NCBI GenBank assembly: GCA_944323685.1
Contig: CALUTJ010000015.1
Span: forward strand, 1 to 64,000
DNA from: Candidatus Gastranaerophilales bacterium
GTDB lineage: Bacteria > Cyanobacteriota > Vampirovibrionia > Gastranaerophilales > Gastranaerophilaceae
Reading direction: 5' to 3'
DNA length: 64,000 nucleotides
Positions 45,549-54,431 of this stretch are shown here, one piece after another (the first letter of the stretch is position 1; every line of letters begins with the position of its first letter). The notes under the pieces were generated by a model that searched no databases, was not told the DNA's origin, and worked only from the letters and a program-made list of their open reading frames with translations. Both the position numbers and the translations under genes were made by a program.

Positions 45549-45624
45549 GGGGGTTTAGCTCAGCTGGTAGAGCACCTGCTTTGCACGCAGGGGGTCAGGA
45601 GTTCGAATCTCCTAACCTCCACCA
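45549..45624 (+). tRNA. tRNA-Ala (anticodon UGC)
   Basis: 76 nt including encoded CCA. The acceptor stem GGGGGTT/AACCTCC contains the G3-U70 pair that identifies alanine tRNA. D-arm GCTC...GAGC, anticodon stem CCTGC/GCAGG with loop TTTGCAC (anticodon TGC), variable GGGTC, T-arm AGGAG-TTCGAAT-CTCCT. It is followed by a terminator. Its 3' end is the integration site of the island. Confidence 0.97.
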
Positions 45625-45636
45625 TTTAATCAAGAG
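45619..45636 (+). repeat. attL-like 18-bp direct repeat at tRNA-Ala 3' end
   Basis: CCACCATTTAATCAAGAG covers the last six nucleotides of the tRNA plus 12 bp downstream and recurs exactly at 54203-54220. This is the expected footprint of integration into a tRNA gene. Confidence 0.82.
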
Positions 45637-45658
45637 GCTTGTTTAAGGCCTCTTTTTT
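45632..45658 (+). terminator. Terminator of tRNA-Ala
   Basis: AAGAGGC-N9-GCCTCTT followed by TTTTT, eight nucleotides after the tRNA. It overlaps the attL repeat. Confidence 0.75.
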
Positions 45659-45870
45659 AGTACAAAATTTACCGTCACTTTTATTTAAGCAGCATAAAAC
45701 AGAGAACATAAAGTTAATATTTTTGAGAAAATAAAAAATTATAAACAATAAAATTCTCTTTTTTATACATCAACAGCCCCCAAAAATTAATTTTTTATTA
45801 TTTTTTTATTGAATATCAAAATATCTATGTAGAATTATAGTATGAAATATTTAAAATAAAGGAAGAAATA

Positions 45871-46119
45871 ATGTGGCCCTTACTTCAACCACCATCTTGT
45901 GCATCACAGATAACCAAAAATCCGATAGACGACTTAACGCAGAATACATATAATTCTTCTGAGACACTAAGACTACTTTTAAAAGAAAGTAGAGAATCAC
46001 AAAGAAGGTCTAATAGCCAATTTGTAATAACAACGTTAATCACTCTTGCTACATTGTTTTTTGCAGCACTTCCTTATATAGAACCAATAAAATCATTTTT
46101 TAGACTAATACATTTTTAA
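45871..46119 (+). CDS. Small membrane protein of the island
   Basis: Not recognised. 82 aa: a polar N-terminal half with an amphipathic, Ser/Arg-rich helix (SETLRLLLKESRESQRRSNSQ) and one C-terminal membrane segment (~50-72). AAAGGAAG sits 6 nt before the ATG, a strong ribosome binding site. It is the first gene inside attL, and its 3' end overlaps the recombinase remnant by 20 bp. It could be a holin-like or toxin-like peptide, but nothing in the sequence decides this. Confidence 0.5.
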   Translation: MWPLLQPPSCASQITKNPIDDLTQNTYNSSETLRLLLKESRESQRRSNSQFVITTLITLATLFFAALPYIEPIKSFFRLIHF

Positions 46120-47134
46120 AAAGTTTTCTTAAACTCAAGTCTACATACTGAGATCCATTCAAAATATCCTCTTGTAATTTTGGAGGTAAAAACCTAAGTA
46201 ACATAATTTGTCTGATATATTTTTTGTCTTTCATTTTCTCAAAATGTTGAATATCGGTTATTGTTCTACAAAGACCTTTCTGTAACAGACCGTACCAATA
46301 GTAACATCTTGTTAGTGCTTTTATTAGTGTAAGATTGTATTAAGAGACAGTATGCTCTGTACATCCTCAAAGAGAGATGATTGAATAATAGCAGGATGTT
46401 CAGCATCGTATTCTTTTTGTTTATGAACAATTTTGCCTGTATAAATCTTATTTTTTAGTATGTAATAAAGATTTCCTTTTGAAAAATTTTTACAGGATTT
46501 TGTTTTGATTTTGTTATCTTCTAGATATTGCCATCAATATTGAGACACTTCTAAACTCGAGATATTTTTCAAAAATGAACTTTATTTTTAAGCTATCTTG
46601 TTCATTAATTTTTAAAGTTCTGTTATTTTTGTCATAACCTAAAGGTACAACACCACCCATCCATAGACCTTTTTTAATGCTGCGAATTTGTCCCGAATCC
46701 TTTCTCCTGTAACTTCTCTTTCAAATTGAGCAAAATATAACAAAATGTTTAATGTCAGTATTCCCATCGATGTAGTTGTATTGAAATGTTGTGTAATAGA
46801 GACAAAAGAGGCTTGATGTTTATCAAAAATATCTATGATTTTTGAAAAATCCATAAGAGAACGGGTTAACCTGTCTACCTTGTAAACCACCACGATATCA
46901 ATCTTGTCTTCTTTTATATCTTGCAATAGTTCTTTAAAGGCAGGTCGTTCCATTGTTCCACCGGAGTACACTCCATCATTGTATTGCGTATCCACCAATA
47001 TCCTGCCCTCATTCTTCTGTGATTTAATGTAGGCTTCACAAGCTTCTCGCTGAACATCTAGTGAATTAAAATCCTGCTCCAGACATTCTTCGGTTGATTT
47101 TCTTGTATAAATTGCACATCTAATTTTTTTTCAT
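46100..47134 (-). pseudogene. Degraded large serine recombinase
   Basis: Reading across frames restores a resolvase/recombinase: RCAIYTRKSTEE with catalytic Ser, QREACEAYI, VVYKVDRLTRSLMDF, QFNTTTSMG, FAQFEREVTGERIRDK, then GLWMGGVVPLGYD, then KGNLYYILKNKIYTGKIVHK, and a C-terminal LLRFLPPKLQEDIL tail. The first break is in the start codon's A-tract (eight A's, seven needed). The second is an A-tract one base short near 46670, and the third is near 46540. About 100 residues are missing near 46330. The longest intact frame is only ~120 residues, so no functional enzyme is expected. Confidence 0.88.
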
Positions 47135-47203
47135 AATGTATCTATCACTCTAAAAGCTTCAGTTTTAAAGTTAATTCAAGATATTTGTATCAATTGGACA
47201 CAT

Positions 47204-48652
47204 CTATTTAAATACACTAGCCGAAGATGTAACAACACCTCTTATGATTAATATTTTTGTATTAATATTAAGTTCTTTTTTTGTCGCTTCTAGCTTGGCA
47301 ATCTTTTCTAAAGCTTTTTGTTCTTCTTTTTCAACATCAATAAATATGTAATAAGAATCAATGACATTTTCGGTGTTTCTTTTGTACAATTCTAATTGCT
47401 TTTTTAATCCAGAAATGTAATTAGGATTAGATGACAATTTTAACTCTACTAATATTTTTTGATTGTGCCCAACTGAAAACTTAAAGTCTACCGGTCCTAT
47501 ACCCGTCTGAGCTTCTGGTGATAAATCAATATTATTGTATGCTAAAATTCTATCAAAGAAAGAATGAAATACACCTTGCCAACATACTTCTCTATTAGGT
47601 TTGCCATTATGCCATAACAAATTTCTTTTTATATCATTATTTCCATCTATAAATCTTTTGAAATCGTGCATTAATTTTTCTATAATACTCTTAAATTGTT
47701 CATTTTTATCTATCTGGTACTTTTCCATATCTAAATATGGCAAGATGCGTTTAGGTAAATTAATTCCAAGAACATCTTCGCTAAAATTATAAGATTTTGA
47801 AGTTTTGTTTTTCATATAATCAACAAAATCTTTAATAAGGTCACCTTTGCCTATAAAATAATCAGCAATTGTATCTTTCTTTTCTTTTTTATTATTTTTG
47901 TAAGCTTTAAAAATTTCGCTTATATCTTGATTAACATTGTAACGAATATTTTTAGCAGGAGTGTAACCGTTAAATGCATCATCTAAATCCACCTCTATTG
48001 GTAGATCATTTAATATGTCTTCAGGTACTAATAAAATATATCCATTGTTAAAAGGATGTTTGGGTAATTGATAAATAATACCATTTTCACGAAACTTTTG
48101 AACAGGAATCTCTAAAATTTTTGCTATATCTTGTGTGAAGATTAATAATTCTTTAAAAATTATCCTTGCTGTCATGTCGCTAATGTAATCGGGTCCAACT
48201 TTATCTGTAAGAAGATGAATTAAAGAAAAAACGGCTGGATTGGTTTTTGCTGCTGTAAAGATATCAACAGATCTATCTAAAATTTTTGTAGCTATATCTG
48301 GACCTATACCATTTCCTTGATTTGCAGTTAAAGAATATCCTAAGCACAAACCTTTATGCTCCTTTGCACACAATTTTTGGATTAGTGTTTTACGAGCTAT
48401 TTTTTTTAATTGTGGTGACAAAGATATAAAAGTCTCTATTTCTTCATACAGTTCTTCAAAATATTTTTCATATGTTTTTCGTGCATTATTATTAAAAATT
48501 TCATATTTAGATTTTGAAAGTAAAACAGGGTCAATAAATAAGTTTGTGTTTCTGTTTATTGCAGGATCTAATACACCCAATTCCTCAAATCTTTTAAATG
48601 GGATATTGTAAAATTCAGATAATAAAACAATACGTTTGGGTTGTGCTGGCAT
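47204..48652 (-). CDS. Putative defence protein with C-terminal PD-(D/E)XK-like motif
   Basis: Not a family I can name. 482 aa, predicted soluble. The first ~380 residues are mostly helical (RNTNLFIDPVLLSKS, ARKTYEKYFEEL). The C-terminal ~100 residues have a nuclease-like pattern: PVDF (D389), then LVELK (E403, K405), then helix and YYIFIDV, as in PD-(D/E)XK restriction-type enzymes. Position in a tRNA-borne island beside another nuclease-like gene suggests defence. It is divergent from the HARE-HTH gene with a 144-bp gap; no clear ribosome binding site. Confidence 0.6.
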   Translation of the reverse strand: MPAQPKRIVLLSEFYNIPFKRFEELGVLDPAINRNTNLFIDPVLLSKSKYEIFNNNARKTYEKYFEELYEEIETFISLSPQLKKIARKTLIQKLCAKEHKGLCLGYSLTANQGNGIGPDIATKILDRSVDIFTAAKTNPAVFSLIHLLTDKVGPDYISDMTARIIFKELLIFTQDIAKILEIPVQKFRENGIIYQLPKHPFNNGYILLVPEDILNDLPIEVDLDDAFNGYTPAKNIRYNVNQDISEIFKAYKNNKKEKKDTIADYFIGKGDLIKDFVDYMKNKTSKSYNFSEDVLGINLPKRILPYLDMEKYQIDKNEQFKSIIEKLMHDFKRFIDGNNDIKRNLLWHNGKPNREVCWQGVFHSFFDRILAYNNIDLSPEAQTGIGPVDFKFSVGHNQKILVELKLSSNPNYISGLKKQLELYKRNTENVIDSYYIFIDVEKEEQKALEKIAKLEATKKELNINTKILIIRGVVTSSASVFK

Positions 48653-48796
48653 ATTACAAAATACTTTCTATTCTGTAAGTATATTATATATTATAAGAAC
48701 TATCTCTATTATGTTAAATATCCGTAACATAACTTTTACGTATACTGCTATCCCACAAAAAACCAATATGGTACAATTTGTTTCAAAGGAGCAGGT

Positions 48797-49690
48797 ATAA
48801 AGAAAAATATTTTTATTGATTTTGCGCTTAAAGTTTTAAAGGAAACAAAAAAACCAATGACAACTCAGGAAATTTGGGGTTACTGGGTTCAAAAAGGTTT
48901 TGACAAGGAATTAAATAGCAGCGGAAAAACACCATGGGCATCTTTGGGCGCACAGTTGTACACATCTGAAAAATCAAAGAAATATTTTGATGTTGTCGAA
49001 GCTAGACCAAAGTATTTTGTTTTGAAAAAATACTCCAATGAAGCTGCAACGGAGCAACTTCTTGAAGAACAGCCTGTTGATGAGAAAGAACATTTATTGG
49101 AAAAAGAACTGCACCCTGTTCTTGTGTCTTATTTAAAAAACTTTTGGAGCGTTAATGCAAAGACTGTAAATCATCTTAAATCCACCCGGTCCAAAACCGG
49201 CGAATGGATGCATCCAGATATTGTCGGGGCACACTTCGCTTTTGAAGAGTTTGATAAGGAAGTTGTAGATTTGTATACCAATACAGCCAAAGCTTGTGTA
49301 AAATTTTACTCGTTTGAATTAAAGCGAAAACTTGATTTTTCAAACATTCGGGAGTCTTTCTTTCAGGCTGTTTCAAATTCTTCATGGGCTAACGAAGGAT
49401 ATTTGGCAGCATCAAATATACTTGATGCTGTTGAATTCAAAGCTGAATTAAAACGCCTGTCTTCGTTGCATGGTATAGGTATTATTGAAATTGACCCACA
49501 AAATCCTAATAATTGTTCTGTGCTGTACCCTGCACAGGTTAAGGAAGATCTTGATTGGCTGACAATAAACAAATTAACAGCAGAACTCAAAAACAAAGAT
49601 TTTAAAGATTTTATAATCGGTGTTCAAGATTGTATAGAGCGTAAAAAAGTTTTCAACAGCTGTTTTGATAAAATTATAGATTTTGAATAG
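48797..49690 (+). CDS. HARE-HTH protein with nuclease-like C-terminus; possible AUA start
   Basis: N-terminal HARE-HTH (restriction-endonuclease-associated helix-turn-helix, COG2958-like): FIDFALKVLKETKKPMTTQEIWGYW. The domain begins ahead of the first ATG (48857), which falls inside it. The only start that fits the AAAGGAG (48785-48791) is ATA at 48797; no ATG, GTG or TTG exists in between in this frame. The rest contains HPDIVGAHF (Asp) and FYSFELKRK (E-x-K), a PD-(D/E)XK-like arrangement, then FFQAVSNSSWANEGYLAA, a segment of this family. From ATG 48857 the protein would be 277 aa; from ATA, 297. A likely restriction-like or defence protein. Confidence 0.68.
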   Translation: MKKNIFIDFALKVLKETKKPMTTQEIWGYWVQKGFDKELNSSGKTPWASLGAQLYTSEKSKKYFDVVEARPKYFVLKKYSNEAATEQLLEEQPVDEKEHLLEKELHPVLVSYLKNFWSVNAKTVNHLKSTRSKTGEWMHPDIVGAHFAFEEFDKEVVDLYTNTAKACVKFYSFELKRKLDFSNIRESFFQAVSNSSWANEGYLAASNILDAVEFKAELKRLSSLHGIGIIEIDPQNPNNCSVLYPAQVKEDLDWLTINKLTAELKNKDFKDFIIGVQDCIERKKVFNSCFDKIIDFE

Positions 49691-49693
49691 CAT

Positions 49694-49717
49694 AAAGCCC
49701 CTTAGATAAGGGGCTTT
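49694..49717 (+). terminator. Rho-independent terminator of HARE-HTH gene
   Basis: Perfect 10-bp stem AAAGCCCCTT-AGAT-AAGGGGCTTT followed by GTTTTTATTTT, three nucleotides after the stop codon. Confidence 0.92.
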
Positions 49718-49734
49718 GTTTTTATTTTCCTATT

Positions 49735-50250
49735 TTACTTCTCAAACCAACGGAGAAAGCAACACCTTCTCTGCCTGCCGTTAGGACAGTTGCCTATAAG
49801 TTTTACTCCCCGTACAACCTGAATCGAATTGAGCGGGTCTGGTGTATTTGCATCTGCTCCGTTTGCTTCTACGTTAGGTCCATTCACCAAACCAGTTGCC
49901 TTTGTATAATGTGCCTGTTACGCTTAGCGTACCACTATATATACTGTTACTGGAAGACTTCCGTTGTAACAGACATAATAAACACTCCGTCAAAGCCGTG
50001 TCTGTGTTCTTTCAGTGAAGAATGATAGTATGAATTTAACAAAGTCAAATCCCCTCCGACTTGTGCTGCAATAGAATAAGCCATAACAGATGGATTTATG
50101 TTTGCATTATTCTTCCTATCACTTGTTACACTAAAATTTGAATTTGACCAGTTTAAATAAATATCAACACATTGTTTTGCTGTATTATCTCTAAATTTCA
50201 TATTTTTATTTTTTGTAGTGATATTTAACGTTGGGGGTTTAGCCATATCA
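49735..50250 (-). pseudogene. Decayed coding remnant in island
   Basis: On the minus strand MAKPPTLNITTKNKNMKFRD...GFDGVFIMSVTTEVF (from ATG ~50247) reads as ordinary soluble protein. It continues in two other frames as SNSIYSGTLSVTGTLYKGNW and NTPDPLNSIQVVRGVKLIGN before a final stop near 49738. At least two frameshifts are needed, so this looks like a broken gene. Family unknown; a phage, pilin-like or transfer protein is possible. A longer frame to 50426 adds a Phe-rich segment that is the antisense of a Lys/Glu-rich sequence and is probably spurious. The rest of the gap to 50559 shows only short fragments. Confidence 0.4.
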
Positions 50251-50559
50251 AGTACCGCAAAATACAAGATCAAGAGCACGTGAAAAAACATGCAGAAGAA
50301 AATAAACAAAACCAAGAAGTTGAAAAAGAATACGAAAAATTGCTCTAACAATAAGCAAAAATGAATTCTAAAATTAGTGATGATTTTGCACATCAGATGA
50401 CACAATTTATACAAAAAGAGCTTCATAGTCGATATTATCCAGGAAAATAAACAATTCCCATTTTTCTACACTGTTAATTCCGTGTTTTTAAAAACTTAAA
50501 AGTGCTGTAACACAGACAGAGCTTGCATTAGAAGATATTAGAGCTTTTTGTTTAAAATA

Positions 50560-53500
50560 TTAATAATAAGGATTTTCTAATATTCTTTTTGCTTCTTCTT
50601 CATAGTTTTCAGCCAGTTCTTTCAAAACACCAGACAGTCTTACATAACCTTCACTTTCTGCACTTTGAGCTTGCTTTGTATATTTTTCAGCAAGTTCTTT
50701 TTCTTGTTTCGCTGTTTTGTCAACAAAATGCACACCTCTCGAATTAATGCATTCTGACCGATAAGCCCTTCTTAAAAGCTCATTTTCCTTTTTATTTAGT
50801 ATATTAGCAACTTCTTTATTTATAAATAGTCCTGATTTATCTTTCGGTGTGTAAAACAAAACACTGCCAATAGTTAATAAACATACATCCAGATGCCCTG
50901 ATTCTGTACAGATTTTAACAGCTTTTTGATACCAATTTTCAAAAGCTTGTTCATCAAATTCACCATTAGTATTGGTTCCGGGTGGAATTTTCCATTGGCG
51001 TAAAATTTCCCAAGCAAGTTTTGCCATTGATTCATCTTGTTTAGACAATGTTTTTTTTCGTTCATCTTCTTTGTCTGATTTATAAATTAACTGTATACAT
51101 TCACAGAAAAATTCAGCATCAGTACAGAGTTTTCTATTAACAGTAACAGGAGTAATTCCATTGTCATTATTTAATATACGGAAATATTTTATTTCAATAG
51201 AAAGTAATTCATCCTCTGATACGGAGGAATCAGATTGTAATTCTTTTATCAATCTTGTTATCTGATGATAATCAGCGGAACTTTGTTTTTTGGTGTTTTC
51301 TAAATACATATTCAATGCACAAATAATTTTATTCGATTCAATTTTTTTCTTTGAATACAATGCAGAATGAAGTACACTAATCAAGTCTGTAGGTCTTTTA
51401 TACTCAACCATTTTATCTATAACCGTAGCTATTCCCTTATCTATAAACGGATGGATATCAACAGTTTCCCAGTATAAATTTTCAACCGCTTTTGATACAT
51501 AAGAAACTCTATTCCAAGTTTCTATATCAAACGGCAAATAAGTATAAAATGTTGAAATTTCTTCATTTGACCATTCGGCAAAAGATATATTATCTACCCA
51601 TTGCCAACCGTATATAGAAAACTTTCCAGATACATATGCAGCAGCAAATTGTCTTATCTCTGATTTTTTATCATTTAATAATTTAGGTATTATATATTTG
51701 TCGTAGTTAGCATCTTCTATTTTTCCTAAAATCCAACCTACTGTATGTGTATTCTTTACTTTTTTTAAAAACTTATCAATTAAATCTTTAAAATCGTATT
51801 CTTCAAGCATTTTTTTCAATGCATCCAGTCTTAGTACATCTACTCTTTTTTCCGTTTCTTTATAGTCATAGGATTTATCCTTTTCAAAAGGTTCTTCAAC
51901 CTCCTCAAAGATTGAATGATCAAAAAGTCGAGCATATTTAGCTAGTAGATTTTTAGGGGTAAGTTTGTTTGCAATATCTTCCAGTCTATCTAATTTTTCA
52001 CCTTTCATTGCCCAATCTGAATTGCAAAAATGTTTATGTCTAGCAATTAAACTTTTCAAATCTTCCCATAACAAGGTGCGTTTGTTTTCTTCTATAGTCA
52101 GAACAAATTTTGAATCAAGAATATCCAAATATTTATTTAAACTATCCAAAGGTAAATTATTTATATATTTTAAAAGTTCTTTGATTTTATTTATATCACC
52201 ATTAGCTTTATCAACAAGAAGATTAGAGTAGACCAAAACCTGCTGAATATAATCTTTTTGCAAAACTTTGACTTTCCACTCTTTTGGGACATAGTTTCTA
52301 TATACAGGTTTTGCGGTGCCACAAGTTGTTTGATGCTGCATAGGAAGCAATGCAATTAATAAATACCAAGCTATATCAGGAAATTCTGTATTAAGAGCAT
52401 TAATTGCCGTTATTCTTTGTTGTACTGTTGCTGTTGTTTGCGGATGCCAGGGTAAAAAGATATCACTAAGACTATTCGCCGGACGATTTCCCCAATTCCC
52501 GCCGGGATCAATACTTGCTAATTCTCCAAGAATAAGAGTAACGCGAGGTAAAAATTCAGAACTCCAGGCAAGTCTTTCAAGCCCCCATAAAATACCTGTA
52601 ATATAGCAACATCCACCAAAAATTCCGGTGCCTTCCTGTTTAAATAATTCACTAAAAACATTATTTTTTTTGCTTAATTCATATTCTATATTTTCAAGCA
52701 TTTTTCTAGGTGAGGCTTCAAACAACAATGGTAACTGCTGGTTTAAGCCAGCCCAGATTTGCCAGTCCGCATCTTTAAAAACATCCTCTAACAATGAATA
52801 AATTGTATTTTCAGGTTTATATTTAGAACAATAAGTGATATCTTCTGCGTGACTTCCTATTATTGCTAATCCCTCGACAATTCCTGCTTTTATATTTGAA
52901 GAATACTCCGTAACTTTTCCATATATTTGGGCGGCATATCGTTGGTCAGACTCCAGTTCAAATTGAGGATCTTTCTCTTTTAAAACAATAGCTGCCATAG
53001 ACTTTAATGCATCAAGATCTTCATCAAATATCATATTTTTTACTTGATAAAAAAACTGTAATCTGTCTTTTATACTCCAAATACCATTTTTCAGCTGCAA
53101 GGGAGAACTTGGAAATTGTATGATTTCTCTCATTTTGGGAATCCAAGCCGAATAATCTTTTTTGACAAATAAAGAGATTGCTCGTTTATCTGCGTCTTTA
53201 TTTTCGTTCCAACTGCCAATCAAAAAGGCTTGAGCTAATTCATGTGCATAATTAGAGATAACTAATTGTTTTGATAGCTGTTCTTGTTTAGACACATATT
53301 TATCAGGAATTTCAAATGTTTTTTGATTTTTAAAATATGATTTAATATCATCCGGAATACAATCTAAAGTTATGCAGCCTGCGGATTTATCTACATCTCT
53401 GACATAGCTTTGAATTTGCGCCCATACAGAACCGGAATTTTGCGGTGAATGTTGTTCTATAACGCTTTTTAGCAAGGATAGAGTAATCCCTTTCACATCT

Positions 53501-54111
53501 AAATCATAAATAAACAGATGCAAAACTTTTAAAAACTCATATATTTCTTTATCATTGATTTGGCTATCTTCCTTTGCATCATTTATTATTGACTTAAAGA
53601 CCTGAAACTTGTGCTGTTGTCTACTATCGCAAAAACGTTTAGTATTTAATCTGACATTAAAATCTTCAAAATCTTTTGCTGCTCTTGCATTTTCGAAAAG
53701 TCCTCTAACCACATATGTTTCTGTTTCCGACAATAGTCCGGTTATGAGGGCTATTATATCTTTATTTTTATCAAACAATTTTGGATTATTGTAATCCGCC
53801 CAAGCTGCAATTATTGTATTCTTAAATTTCTCATTTGTCTTTGAAAATTGTATCTTATGTTTTATTTGAGCAATCATTTTTCTCTGATTACGTCCATTTT
53901 CATCAGCACAATAAACTACTATGTCGTCGGTATTATAGCCTCGATATTTTGCCTGCAAATCTATTTGTCGGATAGGGTGCTGTCCGAGGTGGTGAAATAC
54001 GCCATTAGTTAACATGAGTACCACAAATGCACTTTGAACATCATGTTCGAAATCTATCCCACCCCCTCCAGTTGCAAATGGGGAACTAATTTTTTTTAAA
54101 GTTGACGACAT
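50560..54111 (-). CDS. Large putative defence protein with N-terminal nuclease-like domain
   Basis: 1183 aa. Residues ~15-90 show a restriction-like pattern typical of Mrr/DUF4297-type effector nucleases: GGGGIDFEHDVQ (E22), TDDIVVY (D62/D63) and AQIKHK (Q82, K84). Everything after residue ~100 is alpha-helical and Trp-rich, without Walker motifs, resembling the long sensor regions of anti-phage proteins. The final 80 residues are a charged coiled helix. Conflict with phage is the natural context but is inferred. It is the last gene before attR, probably monocistronic. Confidence 0.62.
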   Translation of the reverse strand: MSSTLKKISSPFATGGGGIDFEHDVQSAFVVLMLTNGVFHHLGQHPIRQIDLQAKYRGYNTDDIVVYCADENGRNQRKMIAQIKHKIQFSKTNEKFKNTIIAAWADYNNPKLFDKNKDIIALITGLLSETETYVVRGLFENARAAKDFEDFNVRLNTKRFCDSRQQHKFQVFKSIINDAKEDSQINDKEIYEFLKVLHLFIYDLDVKGITLSLLKSVIEQHSPQNSGSVWAQIQSYVRDVDKSAGCITLDCIPDDIKSYFKNQKTFEIPDKYVSKQEQLSKQLVISNYAHELAQAFLIGSWNENKDADKRAISLFVKKDYSAWIPKMREIIQFPSSPLQLKNGIWSIKDRLQFFYQVKNMIFDEDLDALKSMAAIVLKEKDPQFELESDQRYAAQIYGKVTEYSSNIKAGIVEGLAIIGSHAEDITYCSKYKPENTIYSLLEDVFKDADWQIWAGLNQQLPLLFEASPRKMLENIEYELSKKNNVFSELFKQEGTGIFGGCCYITGILWGLERLAWSSEFLPRVTLILGELASIDPGGNWGNRPANSLSDIFLPWHPQTTATVQQRITAINALNTEFPDIAWYLLIALLPMQHQTTCGTAKPVYRNYVPKEWKVKVLQKDYIQQVLVYSNLLVDKANGDINKIKELLKYINNLPLDSLNKYLDILDSKFVLTIEENKRTLLWEDLKSLIARHKHFCNSDWAMKGEKLDRLEDIANKLTPKNLLAKYARLFDHSIFEEVEEPFEKDKSYDYKETEKRVDVLRLDALKKMLEEYDFKDLIDKFLKKVKNTHTVGWILGKIEDANYDKYIIPKLLNDKKSEIRQFAAAYVSGKFSIYGWQWVDNISFAEWSNEEISTFYTYLPFDIETWNRVSYVSKAVENLYWETVDIHPFIDKGIATVIDKMVEYKRPTDLISVLHSALYSKKKIESNKIICALNMYLENTKKQSSADYHQITRLIKELQSDSSVSEDELLSIEIKYFRILNNDNGITPVTVNRKLCTDAEFFCECIQLIYKSDKEDERKKTLSKQDESMAKLAWEILRQWKIPPGTNTNGEFDEQAFENWYQKAVKICTESGHLDVCLLTIGSVLFYTPKDKSGLFINKEVANILNKKENELLRRAYRSECINSRGVHFVDKTAKQEKELAEKYTKQAQSAESEGYVRLSGVLKELAENYEEEAKRILENPYY

Positions 54112-54202
54112 CTTTTTACTTACTATATCTTAATAACTTATTTATTATAACACTTTGTATATAATGTTTAAATAGAGAACAATGCTACGCAGACTAAATC
54201 CA

Positions 54203-54220
54203 CCACCATTTAATCAAGAG
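54203..54220 (+). repeat. attR-like 18-bp direct repeat
   Basis: CCACCATTTAATCAAGAG, exact copy of 45619-45636. Upstream of it ACTAAATCCACCACCA does not complete a tRNA. Downstream is a different terminator. Confidence 0.82.
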
Positions 54221-54240
54221 ACCGGGACGGTCTCTTTTTT
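54216..54240 (+). terminator. Orphan terminator beyond attR
   Basis: Perfect stem AAGAGACCG-GGA-CGGTCTCTT plus T run. It is probably the original chromosomal terminator of tRNA-Ala, displaced when the island inserted. The following ~190 bp to nuoN (54241-54431) show no gene. Confidence 0.75.
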
Positions 54241-54431
54241 ATACCGGCCTTACACAGCTCTAGTTTTCGCAAAGCTCAAACAGATCTGCGGTCTACGTGT
54301 TCGATTTGCTTACGCAAACTCCGGCATCATCATCTGTACGTCTTGCAAGCTTGCCTACAGATGAAGGCCGTGTCATCCGCCAATACAAAAGAAGATACCT
54401 GCACCTAACCATTTTTAGGTTTGATTTTTCA

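Larger units (their letters stand above)
45637..54202. mobile_element. 8.6-kb genomic island integrated at tRNA-Ala
   Basis: Bounded by 18-bp direct repeats, the left one being the tRNA 3' end. Contents: a small membrane-protein gene, a degraded serine recombinase, a 482-aa protein with a PD-(D/E)XK-like C-terminus, a HARE-HTH/nuclease-like protein, a decayed remnant, and a 1183-aa protein with a nuclease-like N-terminus. The gene set and pseudogenes contrast with the housekeeping operons on both sides. The recombinase remnant may not be the original integrase, since tRNA sites are more often used by tyrosine recombinases. The island looks immobile now. Confidence 0.75.

Noticed and set aside
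49947-50426. 159-codon minus-strand frame taken as an intact gene with a membrane anchor
   Set aside because: The Phe-rich N-terminal part is the antisense of a Lys/Glu-rich coding-like sequence; only the part from the internal Met looks protein-like, and it continues in other frames.
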